64,000 bases of DNA from JBCDCE01 sp039182515 (lineage in GTDB: Bacteria > Pseudomonadota > Alphaproteobacteria > Rhodobacterales > Rhodobacteraceae): assembly GCA_039182515.1 (NCBI GenBank), contig JBCDCE010000005.1, positions 21,654 to 85,653 on the forward strand, given 5' to 3'. Under the pieces are notes generated by a model that ran no database searches, was not told the origin of the DNA, and saw only the letters and a program-made list of their open reading frames with translations. Both the position numbers and the translations under genes were made by a program. Positions 51,652 through 59,404 of this stretch are shown piece after piece. Numbering within the stretch: position 1 is the first letter of the stretch; the number at the start of each line of letters is the position of its first letter.

Positions 51652-51671
51652 TTGTATCCAATCGGATACAA
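51652..51671. promoter_or_regulatory. 20-bp inverted repeat TTGTATCCAATCGGATACAA, probable GntR operator
   Basis: Perfect 8-bp arms TTGTATCC and GGATACAA flank a 4-bp centre. The site is in the 66-bp region between the divergent TcuA-like and GntR genes. It matches the general shape of FCD-type GntR sites and differs from the TTTTGTATACAAAA sites of the neighbouring module by the wider spacing. Confidence 0.8.
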
Positions 51672-51696
51672 AATTCAAGGCCTGTTTTTTCTGCTG

Positions 51697-52338
51697 ATGT
51701 CAGACTCCTCCAAATCAAGTGGCGAATCCGCCTATCAGGCTCTTATGGAGGCCATCCGAAATGGTACTTTTCGCCCCGGTGATCGCTTGCGTGAGGAAGA
51801 TGTGGGAGACCGACTCTCTCTGTCTCGTACGCCTGTTCGCGAAGCTTTGCGCCGCCTAGAAGCGGATGGGATCGTGGAGCATCGGCCGCGCCAAGGTGCG
51901 GTTATTCGCGCGCTGACCCACGGAGAAGTCGTTGAGCTTTATGAGATGCGCGTTGTCCTTGAACGAACGGCCGCTGAGATGGCGGCCAAGCATGGCACGG
52001 ATGCAGAATTTGACGCGCTCGAAGACCTCAATCTCTCCATTGAGGCAGAGGTTCAAAATCCAGCGCGCGCTGCATCGATCAATCAAGCTTTTCATCGCGG
52101 CATCTACCTGGCCTGCCGCAACCGCTTTTTGATGCAATCAGCCCGCGCGCTCAACAATTCGCTTTTACTATTGGGTCCCACGACGTTCACGAGCCAAGAC
52201 AGGATAGAAATTGTCGTCTGCCAACACAACAGCATCATCGACGCGCTCCGCAGCCGAGACGTCACAGAAGCTGGCGCCACCGCAGAAGCGCATTTGCAAA
52301 CGTCTTTGCGATCCCGCTTAAAGTCATTGAGCCTATGA
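51697..52338 (+). CDS. GntR-family (FCD domain) regulator of the tricarboxylate module
   Basis: A 213-residue regulator with HTH PGDRLREEDVGDRLSLSRTP and VREALRRLEADGIVEHRPRQ, then an FCD domain from about residue 75 (EVVELYEMRVVLERTAAEMA; NQAFHRGIYLACRN). The start is set at ATG 51697; an in-frame TTG at 51652 lies inside the operator palindrome. It probably controls the divergent TcuA-like gene and its own operon with the AbrB-type protein (ATGA overlap). Confidence 0.9.
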   Translation: MSDSSKSSGESAYQALMEAIRNGTFRPGDRLREEDVGDRLSLSRTPVREALRRLEADGIVEHRPRQGAVIRALTHGEVVELYEMRVVLERTAAEMAAKHGTDAEFDALEDLNLSIEAEVQNPARAASINQAFHRGIYLACRNRFLMQSARALNNSLLLLGPTTFTSQDRIEIVVCQHNSIIDALRSRDVTEAGATAEAHLQTSLRSRLKSLSL

Positions 52339-53363
52339 TCACACTGATCTCAACCTGGGCGATTGGGTTGCTGGGTGTTGGACTGTTCTCTTTTCTAGAC
52401 CTGCCGCTGCCTTGGCTCCTCGGGCCGATCTTCGCTTGCTTGGTGGCGGCCTTAATCGGCGTGCCTTTGAAAGGCGTGAAGCTCATCAACGATGGGATGC
52501 GCAGTATCTTGGGCGTTGCTGTTGGCGCAACGCTCACTCCGGCGGTTCTCGCCACCTTCCCGGATATGTGGACAACGCTGATCTTGGTGCCACTGATGGT
52601 GTTGGCCATTGGATTTACGGGCGTGCCCTATTTCATGCGTTTGTGGAAATACGATTTTCCAACAGCCTACTATGCCTCGATGCCTGGCGGGCTGCAGGAC
52701 ATGATCGTGTTTGGCGAAGAAGCGGGTGCCAATGTGCGAACGCTTTCTCTTGTGCATGCCACACGCGTTGCTGTGATCGTCTTTGTGCTGCCCTTCTTGC
52801 TCAAAGAGATTTGGGAGGCAGATCTGGCCAATCCACCTGGCGTGCCTTTGGTGACGGTGCCCTTGCACGAGCTTGCTTTGATGGTGGTCTGCGCGATTGT
52901 TGGTTGGCAGGTCGCCAAGAAACTTGGGCTCTTTGGCGCTTCTATCTTAGGCCCGCTCTTTTTGACCGCAGCTGTGACCTTGGCGGGGTTTTTGCACAAC
53001 CGCCCGCCCGCAGAAGCAATTTGGGCAGCGCAGTTTTTCATCGGCATAACGATTGGGACAAAATACAGCGGCGTAACGCTCGCAGAAGTGCGCCGCGATC
53101 TCACAGCAGCACTTGGGCTCTGTGCGCTGTTGATGCTGCTCACAATCATATTCGTTGAGGTGATCTACGGCTTAGGCTTGGCAACCGGCATGGAAACTCT
53201 GCTGGCCTTTGCCCCGGGAGGGCAGGCAGAGCTCACAGTTTTGGCACTGATCGTAGGGGCGGATGTAGCTTTTGTCGTGGCGCATCATGTCTTGCGCATA
53301 TTCATCGTGATCATGGGTGCGCCGCTGGCCGCACGCATGTTCAAGACCAAACCTCGGGGTTGA
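52335..53363 (+). CDS. AbrB-family integral membrane protein (PF05145 type)
   Basis: A 342-residue protein with about ten transmembrane helices in two repeats; PLPWLLGPIFACLVAALIGV in the first and LGLFGASILGPLFLTAAVTL in the second carry the family's PWLLGP-type motif. YYASMPGGLQDMIVFGEEAG and AFAPGGQAELTVLALIVGAD mark the equivalent loops. Despite the family name it is membrane-embedded and not a DNA-binding AbrB; a transport role is suspected. It is co-transcribed with the GntR gene and its end overlaps the convergent 2-hydroxyacid dehydrogenase gene by 23 bp. Confidence 0.85.
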   Translation: MITLISTWAIGLLGVGLFSFLDLPLPWLLGPIFACLVAALIGVPLKGVKLINDGMRSILGVAVGATLTPAVLATFPDMWTTLILVPLMVLAIGFTGVPYFMRLWKYDFPTAYYASMPGGLQDMIVFGEEAGANVRTLSLVHATRVAVIVFVLPFLLKEIWEADLANPPGVPLVTVPLHELALMVVCAIVGWQVAKKLGLFGASILGPLFLTAAVTLAGFLHNRPPAEAIWAAQFFIGITIGTKYSGVTLAEVRRDLTAALGLCALLMLLTIIFVEVIYGLGLATGMETLLAFAPGGQAELTVLALIVGADVAFVVAHHVLRIFIVIMGAPLAARMFKTKPRG

Positions 53364-54309
53364 TCATGTGGATCGGAGCCCCTGCGGCGTAAGCGTTTAT
53401 CTGCTCAAAGATATCGGTGAACTGCAAATCAAATTCGTCTTCCGTGACGTAGCCGACATGCGGCGTGGCGACGACATGATCATGGGTCAAAAGCACATGA
53501 TTTGTGTCTGTAAAAGGCTCGGTGTCAAAGACATCCACAGCAGCAAAAATGCGGCCACGTTCAATCTCCGATTCCAAAACCCCTGGTGAGATCAGCCCAG
53601 AGCGCGAGGTGTTTACAAGCAAGCTGCGAGGCGCCATATGCGCCAGGTCTTGAGCCGTAATCAGACCCTGTGTGGCAGGTTTGAGCCGAACATGCAGGCT
53701 GACAATGTCTGACGTGGCAAAAAATGCCTCCCGGCTTGGGGCCACCACACACCCGTCTTCTTGAGCGCGCGCGCGCCCGTCCTCAGAAGCCCACCACTGT
53801 ACCGACAACCCTATGGCTTGAGCGTATTCCGCAACCGTTTTTGCAATCCGGCCATAGCCATAAAGGCCCAAGGTCCGACCTCTCAAGGTGCGACCCACGC
53901 CCATTTGCCACTGCCCCGTGCGCAAAGACGCCATCTGTTGGGGGATCTGGCGGTAGCTCGCCAAGATAAGCGCAAGCGTGTGTTCCGCAGCTGCATAAGA
54001 GGGTGTTCCGCTGTGCATATTGGAGCACAGCAACACACCGTTTTCGCTACAGGCAGGCACATCGATATGCGGGTAAACGTTGCGCTGTGAGATCAGTTTG
54101 AGGTTTGGCAGACGGGCCAACAAGTTCGCTGAAATGGGCGTGCGTTCCCGAAACAGAACGAGGGCTTCGGCCTCTTTCACACGCTCGGCCAGTTTCTCTG
54201 GGTCTGGCATATGATCCGTCCAGACCGTGACATCATGGTCTTTGAGAAGATCAAAACAGGGCAGGGTTCTGAGCGTGTCGAACCAGTCATCGAGAATGTG
54301 AACTTTCAT
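53341..54309 (-). CDS. D-isomer-specific 2-hydroxyacid dehydrogenase
   Basis: A 322-residue enzyme with the NAD-binding motif LGLYGYGRIAKTVAEYAQA around residue 148. The catalytic Arg is in VSLHVRLKPAT, the Glu in DVFDTEPF and the His in VVATPHVGYVTEDE. It interconverts a 2-keto acid and a D-2-hydroxy acid. Within the tricarboxylate operon it could reduce a keto intermediate such as an oxalo-type acid; the family does not fix the substrate. It lies 6 bp after the PrpF-like gene stop. Confidence 0.9.
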   Translation of the reverse strand: MKVHILDDWFDTLRTLPCFDLLKDHDVTVWTDHMPDPEKLAERVKEAEALVLFRERTPISANLLARLPNLKLISQRNVYPHIDVPACSENGVLLCSNMHSGTPSYAAAEHTLALILASYRQIPQQMASLRTGQWQMGVGRTLRGRTLGLYGYGRIAKTVAEYAQAIGLSVQWWASEDGRARAQEDGCVVAPSREAFFATSDIVSLHVRLKPATQGLITAQDLAHMAPRSLLVNTSRSGLISPGVLESEIERGRIFAAVDVFDTEPFTDTNHVLLTHDHVVATPHVGYVTEDEFDLQFTDIFEQINAYAAGAPIHMINPEVWS

Positions 54310-54315
54310 AGGGCT

Positions 54316-55407
54316 TTAATGCCCCAGCCACACGCTCTTTGGAATATAAACTTCGCCAGCCGCCAGCTTTCGGGCCGTGCGAATGAGGCCTGCTGAAACT
54401 ACATCAAAGGAGCCATCCTCAGAAGTGAAGTTCACCACCACTTCCAAAACGCCCATGGGGTGTTCGAGGTGCAAGGTGCAAGGCGACGTGGTGTTGGGTG
54501 CCAACAGGCCTTCTGCCACCGTGCCCGGACACAACAAGCAAGCGCTTAAGCACTGCGAGCCTGTGACTGCGAGGCTTGGATGACAGCTCCAGGGCATAAA
54601 ATACCTTACAGCCGCTGATCCACTTTTGGTTGCCCGCGCCACAAGGCCAAACTTAGGCGCAACCGATTTCGAAACATCACCCATCCCCATTTTCGCGCCG
54701 GCTTGAATGCGGATCGCTTCCATGCGGTCGTAAAATGCGCGATTGTCGTCGAGCTCTGCGGCACTTTCATGCCCTGTTAAGCCAAAGCTCTCCGCACGCG
54801 CGATGACCATGGGCATGGCCACGTCCATGCAGCTCACTTGGATACCGTCGAACTCGTCAATCTTATTGCCTGTTGGGAACAAGGCACCGGTGATGCCGCC
54901 CACAACGTCCATGAATTGTAAGGAAACTGGGGCTGCCGTGCCGGGTACGCCATCGATTTTGGCCTCGCCATCATAGATTACGGCTGTTCCATCGGTTTGG
55001 ACCTTTGAGAGCACCCGCGCGCCCGTGTTCACAGCGCGTATCTTGACCTCGGTTTCAGCCCCCGTTGCTGGGACAAGCCCCATCTCAATCGCGGCGGGCC
55101 CAACACCCACAAGAATGTTGCCACAGGTGGGTTTGAAATCGACCAACTGATCCTCAACGCTGACCTGCGCGAAGAAGTAATCCACGTCTGCCCAATCGTC
55201 ATCGGAGGCTGACAGCATCGCGACCTTTGTCGTCACAGCCGCGCCGCCGCCAATGCCATCAATATTAAGCGCATGGCCCGACCCAACAATCGAGATCAAA
55301 ACCTTTGCCAGGCACTCAAGATCCTCTGGCAAATCTGATCGGTGCATGTAAGGTCCGCGTGATGTACCACCGCGCATGAAGACGTAAGGAATTGCTGTTT
55401 GAGTCAT
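54316..55407 (-). CDS. PrpF-family isomerase (aconitate/4-oxalomesaconate isomerase-like)
   Basis: A 363-residue protein with the diaminopimelate-epimerase-like fold of PrpF/GalD: IPYVFMRGGTSRGPYMHRSD at the N-terminus, LNIDGIGGGAAVTTKVAMLS, the DFKPTCGNILVGVGPAAIEM active-site segment and a C-terminal LEHPMGVLEVVVNF. Family members isomerise trans/cis-aconitate-type tricarboxylates or tautomerise 4-oxalomesaconate. ATG at 55407 overlaps the TctA-TctB stop. Encoded directly after the tricarboxylate permease, it most likely converts the imported acid to a usable isomer. Confidence 0.88.
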   Translation of the reverse strand: MTQTAIPYVFMRGGTSRGPYMHRSDLPEDLECLAKVLISIVGSGHALNIDGIGGGAAVTTKVAMLSASDDDWADVDYFFAQVSVEDQLVDFKPTCGNILVGVGPAAIEMGLVPATGAETEVKIRAVNTGARVLSKVQTDGTAVIYDGEAKIDGVPGTAAPVSLQFMDVVGGITGALFPTGNKIDEFDGIQVSCMDVAMPMVIARAESFGLTGHESAAELDDNRAFYDRMEAIRIQAGAKMGMGDVSKSVAPKFGLVARATKSGSAAVRYFMPWSCHPSLAVTGSQCLSACLLCPGTVAEGLLAPNTTSPCTLHLEHPMGVLEVVVNFTSEDGSFDVVSAGLIRTARKLAAGEVYIPKSVWLGH

Positions 55408-57431
55408 GTGAAGGGCCAAGGAAGATCTACGTAGGACTGCAAGAGCCCTGGTGGGAAATCCCGGTTCAACAGCCCTGCCATTCCAAGCATAAACGCGATG
55501 CCGGCCGCTGCATAGAGCGCGGAAAAGCCAAGGCTCCGTCCGGCTCTGAAGTGGATGAAGGCAAAGAGGAAGACGGCCAAGGCAATGATGAAGCCCACAA
55601 GGCTTGTCAGGATCAAAAGGCCTGCGAACCACGCCAGGGTGGACCATAGCCCATGGGCATTGTTCTCGGAGTTACCCGCTTCCCTGTCCGCAAAGAGCGG
55701 ATGGGTTTCGTCGTTCATCATCATCTGCACGAGCAAGACGAGTACACCGATGATCGCAACGCCCGAGACAAAGCGCGGGAACACGCGGTCAGCGGCGGCA
55801 TAATCTGGGATCATGGCAGCATTGATAAAGCTCACCAGTAAGTACGCCAGAACGACCAGCAGGAAGATCAGAGGCGCACGCTTCTTGCCGGACTCAACTG
55901 CACCTTCTGCCATGATCGTTTTGGCTTGGCGCAGGCCTAGCACAACCGACACAACCGTGATGATCAGCAGGACAATCACGATAGGCGAGAATATGTAATC
56001 CATCCCATCTTCAAAGCCGCGACGGAAGCGCGATTGCGCGATCTGAACGGCTTGGTTGGCATATGTCTCGGCTGGGTTCGACAGAACAAATCCAATGAGA
56101 AACGCAGGACGTGACCAATCGAACCGGCGCATCATGATGCCCAAGAAGCCGATAGCGAAGAGTGCCACAAGATCCATCAAGTTTTGGCCCGATTGGAAGG
56201 CGGCAAAGCTGATGATCATAAAAAGGAAAGGTGCTAAGAGCGCGAAGGGTATTGTCGTTAGGCGGGCGATGCCGCCAGAGGCCGCGATGCAAATCAGCGT
56301 CCCCACCACGTTGGCCATCGCGAGAAGCCAGACAATGGCATAGGTGATGTCGAGGTTGTTTTTGAGCATCGACGGCCCAACCTCGATCTGGCCAGATCCC
56401 AAGAGCGCAATTGCCCCAATAAAGATCGCCATGGATCCTGAGCCTGGAATTCCGAAGAGGAGCGTCGGAACAAGTCCACCGCCTTCTTTGGCGTTGTTGG
56501 AGCTTTCCGGCCCCACAACGCCGCGCACTTCTCCCGAGCCAAACTTGGATTTGTCTTTTGTGGTTTGCACCGAGTGACCGTAAGCAATCCAGTCAACAAC
56601 AGAGCCTCCAAGCCCAGGGATCACGCCAACAATCACCCCGATGATCGAGCAGCGCACGGAAAGCCAAATGTTCGCAAACCAGTCTTTAACGCCCAGCATC
56701 CAGCCGCCGCCCAAAGGCTTGCGGTCAGCAATGGCGCGGTCTTGGCGCAGTAGGGCAACGATTTCTGGGATAGCAAAGATACCGAGACCCACGATGACGA
56801 GCTTCAACCCGTCTACAAGGTAGGGCATGTCGTACGTGGCCATGCGCAGCTCGCCTGATGCGTCGCCTTCGCCGATGGTGCCGATCATCATGCCAAGACC
56901 CGCCGCAGCGATCCCTTTGATCGCAACACGGCCCGCAAGGATACCAACCATCGACAGGCCAAAGATCGTGATCATCAAAAGCTCTGGTGTGCGGAACTCG
57001 AGCACAATTGGGCGAGCGACGAGGATAAAAATGGTTAGGAAAGCAGCTCCTACGAGCCCGCCAAAAAGAGAGGACGCAAAAGCGGCAGACAGCGCGCGTG
57101 CGGCTTCTCCGCGCTTGGCCATTGGAAACCCGTCAAGCACGGTAGCTTGGCTGGCCGATGATCCCGGTATGCCCATCAAAACGGAGGCAAAGGTATCGGA
57201 GGTTGGAACCACCGCCACCATGCCGATCATCAGCGCGAGGCCCAAGATCGGATCCATGCCGAACATAAAAGGAAGCAGAAGAGAGAGGCCGGCGATGCCG
57301 CCGAGCCCCGGGAAGACCCCGATACAGAGCCCCATCACAACGCCAAGCACCAAATAGCCAAGCACGATAGGTTGGAAAATCAGGCCCGCCGCTTCCGAGA
57401 GCGCAGGCATGGCGACGGACAAAATATCCAT
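55404..57431 (-). CDS. Tripartite tricarboxylate transporter, fused TctA-TctB membrane subunits
   Basis: A 675-residue protein. Residues 1-500 are TctA, about twelve helices, with VMGLCIGVFPGLGGIAGLSL, LVPTLLFGIPGSGSMAIFIG and GVIPGLGGSVVDWIAYG. From about 515 on is a TctB-like domain of four helices (APLIFLLVVLAYLLVSFIN; LWSTLAWFAGLLILTSLVGF). Usually the small TctB is a separate gene upstream of TctA; here it is fused to the C-terminus. With TctC it imports tricarboxylates using an ion gradient. It is separated from tctC by 66 bp containing a hairpin. Confidence 0.92.
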   Translation of the reverse strand: MDILSVAMPALSEAAGLIFQPIVLGYLVLGVVMGLCIGVFPGLGGIAGLSLLLPFMFGMDPILGLALMIGMVAVVPTSDTFASVLMGIPGSSASQATVLDGFPMAKRGEAARALSAAFASSLFGGLVGAAFLTIFILVARPIVLEFRTPELLMITIFGLSMVGILAGRVAIKGIAAAGLGMMIGTIGEGDASGELRMATYDMPYLVDGLKLVIVGLGIFAIPEIVALLRQDRAIADRKPLGGGWMLGVKDWFANIWLSVRCSIIGVIVGVIPGLGGSVVDWIAYGHSVQTTKDKSKFGSGEVRGVVGPESSNNAKEGGGLVPTLLFGIPGSGSMAIFIGAIALLGSGQIEVGPSMLKNNLDITYAIVWLLAMANVVGTLICIAASGGIARLTTIPFALLAPFLFMIISFAAFQSGQNLMDLVALFAIGFLGIMMRRFDWSRPAFLIGFVLSNPAETYANQAVQIAQSRFRRGFEDGMDYIFSPIVIVLLIITVVSVVLGLRQAKTIMAEGAVESGKKRAPLIFLLVVLAYLLVSFINAAMIPDYAAADRVFPRFVSGVAIIGVLVLLVQMMMNDETHPLFADREAGNSENNAHGLWSTLAWFAGLLILTSLVGFIIALAVFLFAFIHFRAGRSLGFSALYAAAGIAFMLGMAGLLNRDFPPGLLQSYVDLPWPFT

Positions 57432-57457
57432 GGGTCAGATCTTTCGAATGTGGAGAG

Positions 57458-57484
57458 GCAGGACGAGCGCTTGGCCCGTCCTGC
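57458..57484 (-). promoter_or_regulatory. Intercistronic hairpin between tctC and the tctA-tctB fusion gene
   Basis: GCAGGACG (57458-57465) and CGTCCTGC (57477-57484) are perfect arms with an 11-nt loop that can pair further. It lies 13 bp after the tctC stop, the same placement as the hairpins after the sugar-binding-protein gene, and probably sets a high ratio of binding protein to membrane subunit. Confidence 0.65.
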
Positions 57485-57497
57485 GAAGAAGCACCGC

Positions 57498-58604
57498 TTA
57501 CTTTAGCGAAACGCCGTAGCGATCTTTGAGCCAGCCTGTGACAAAGGACTTGGCGCTGTCTGGCACGTTTGTTGCGCTGGAAAGCGCGCCCGTGGCTTCA
57601 TCGCCGGTCATTTGTGGGTAAACGCCCAAACGCGCTGAAGAGATCTCAGAAAAATCAGCGCGGGCTTTGATGGCTTCGAAAGCAGCTGTGTACGTGACCA
57701 TTGCATCGTTGGAGGCACCTGCTGGCAAAAAGACCATCTTTTGCGCAGGGAAGCCTGCGATGAAGAAGGCTTTCCAGGCTTCCCATTGATCGCCTGAGGT
57801 CTCACAGGATGGTGTTGCGTCGCAAACCTCTTTGAAGGTCGGCATGTCTGGGAAAGTTGGATCCCGCACGATGTTGCCATCTGCGTCCAAAGCGCCCCAG
57901 CTCATCATGGGAACGGCTGTGCCTTCCTCAACAAGAGGTGTCACGCCCTTGAGGAAAGACGAGGACGTTTGATAATCGATATTGGCTTCGCCACGCTCAA
58001 ACATCAAACGACCATCACCGCGACCCTTGATGCCAAACACAGGCTCAACATTCAGCCCAAGCATTTCCCAAGCCAAAAGTGGCACGAGATCCAGGCGTGT
58101 GGCGCCCTGCGAGCCATAGATGAAATCGGTTTTTTGAAGCGCAGTTGCGTCCATTCCGTCCATCATGCTGGCGAGATCTGGAGGCAGATAGGCCACGCCG
58201 CCCGTGCCGGAGGCCAAAACAACATTCCAATCGTTGTAGTCATAGCGAACGCGAGGATCGCCCAAGAGATAAGGGAACTGTGTCGAACCAGACGAGCCAA
58301 AGATCACAGTGCCGTCTTTGTATTTTTGCTTTTGGAACCAGTTGGCGCCCTTTGTGGAGCCTGCGCCTGGCATAAATTTAACAACAACAGTTGGCTGGCC
58401 AGGAAGCGCTTCGCTCAAAAGCGGCGCGTAGAAGTTTGCCCATTTGGCGGAACCGCCAGTTTCCGAAAACGGGATTACCCATTCAACGGTCTTTCCCTCA
58501 AGATTGATCCCGTGACCGCCTGCAACGGCTTGTGTGGAAAATGTGGCTGCTGCCGCAGCAACAAGGCCCAGCGCCGCGCGGCGCGTGGTTTGCATGAATG
58601 ACAT
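57498..58604 (-). CDS. tctC: Tripartite tricarboxylate transporter substrate-binding protein TctC
   Basis: A 368-residue periplasmic protein with a signal peptide (RRAALGLVAAAAATFSTQA, cleavage near AVA|GG). The TctC/Bug-like fold is marked by EGKTVEWVIPFSETGGSAKW (the usual GGxxD/R loop), FMPGAGSTKGANWFQKQK and GRGDGRLMFERGEANIDYQT. It is somewhat longer than the common 320 residues of the family. It captures the tricarboxylate for TctA-TctB. ATG at 58604 has GGGAGGAT upstream. It is divergent from the TctD/TctE two-component genes, as in the classical tct locus. Confidence 0.9.
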   Translation of the reverse strand: MSFMQTTRRAALGLVAAAAATFSTQAVAGGHGINLEGKTVEWVIPFSETGGSAKWANFYAPLLSEALPGQPTVVVKFMPGAGSTKGANWFQKQKYKDGTVIFGSSGSTQFPYLLGDPRVRYDYNDWNVVLASGTGGVAYLPPDLASMMDGMDATALQKTDFIYGSQGATRLDLVPLLAWEMLGLNVEPVFGIKGRGDGRLMFERGEANIDYQTSSSFLKGVTPLVEEGTAVPMMSWGALDADGNIVRDPTFPDMPTFKEVCDATPSCETSGDQWEAWKAFFIAGFPAQKMVFLPAGASNDAMVTYTAAFEAIKARADFSEISSARLGVYPQMTGDEATGALSSATNVPDSAKSFVTGWLKDRYGVSLK

Positions 58605-58682
58605 TCGTATCCTCCCGATGTGCCATTTTTATAGGTGCGTTTTCGCACTGACTTTCGGCCAAGAATCGCGGCCGCACTCGAA

Positions 58683-58703
58683 AAGCTTGACATACGAAGC
58701 TTG
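58683..58703. promoter_or_regulatory. Direct repeat AAGCTTG in the tctC/tctD intergenic region
   Basis: AAGCTTG occurs at 58683-58689 and 58697-58703 between the divergent tctC and response-regulator genes. OmpR-type regulators bind direct repeats, so this may be a TctD site. The repeat is short and the 14-bp period is not the usual 10-11 bp. Confidence 0.35.
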
Positions 58704-58735
58704 CACAAACCCTTCATTGGAGAAAAACTCAGCTC

Positions 58736-59404
58736 ATGCATGTGGTACTTGTGGAAGATAACGAGAGTTTACGAAAAGGCCTTGTCTACAGGCTCTCCGA
58801 CGACGGTCATGTTGTGGATGCCTTGTCGGATGGACAAGAAGCACTCTTGTTTCTCCAACAAGAAGACAGCGATATTGTGATCTTAGATATCAATCTGCCT
58901 GGAAAAGACGGTTTGGAGATTCTTACGGAATTACGACGGCGCAAGGACCCAAGGCCCGTTATTTTATTGACCGCTCGCTCAACACTAGAAGATCGTGTTC
59001 TTGGCTTGGATGCGGGTGCGGACGATTATTTGGTAAAGCCTTTCGAAATGGAAGAATTGGCCGCCAGAGTGCGGGCACTCGCTCGCCGAAAGACTGACAA
59101 GCTTAGGACAGAGATAAGCTTTGGTCCTTTGGTTGTAGATCTTGAAACCTCGCAAGCATTGCTTTCGGGGAACGTGCTTAATTTACCCAGGCGTGAGTTA
59201 GCTTTATTGAAAGCGCTCATGGAAACCAATGGTGCACCAGTTTCCAAGGATGCTTTGCTTAACAAGATTTATGGAATTGGTACTGAAACAGATGAAAAGG
59301 TTGTGGAGGTTTATGTGTCTCGTTTACGTAAGCGTTTGGCGCTTCACAAAGTAACCATTCAAGTTGCGCGCGGAATTGGCTACTCCTTGGTTGAAACCAT
59401 TTGA
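58736..59404 (+). CDS. tctD: OmpR-family response regulator (TctD-like)
   Basis: A 222-residue regulator. The receiver domain has acidic EDN at 7-9, phosphoacceptor Asp51 in VILDINLPGKDGLEIL, Thr in LLTARS and Lys in YLVKPFEMEEL. The C-terminal winged HTH has LPRRELALLKALMETNGAPV and EKVVEVYVSRLRKRLALH. Next to TctC and a sensor kinase, this matches TctD, which activates tricarboxylate transport genes. The kinase gene starts at a TTG overlapping the stop. Confidence 0.9.
   Translation: MHVVLVEDNESLRKGLVYRLSDDGHVVDALSDGQEALLFLQQEDSDIVILDINLPGKDGLEILTELRRRKDPRPVILLTARSTLEDRVLGLDAGADDYLVKPFEMEELAARVRALARRKTDKLRTEISFGPLVVDLETSQALLSGNVLNLPRRELALLKALMETNGAPVSKDALLNKIYGIGTETDEKVVEVYVSRLRKRLALHKVTIQVARGIGYSLVETI

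Noticed and set aside
58687..58692. TTGACA resembling a -35 box before tctD
   Set aside because: No acceptable -10 hexamer is found at 16-18 bp spacing, so I did not call a promoter.
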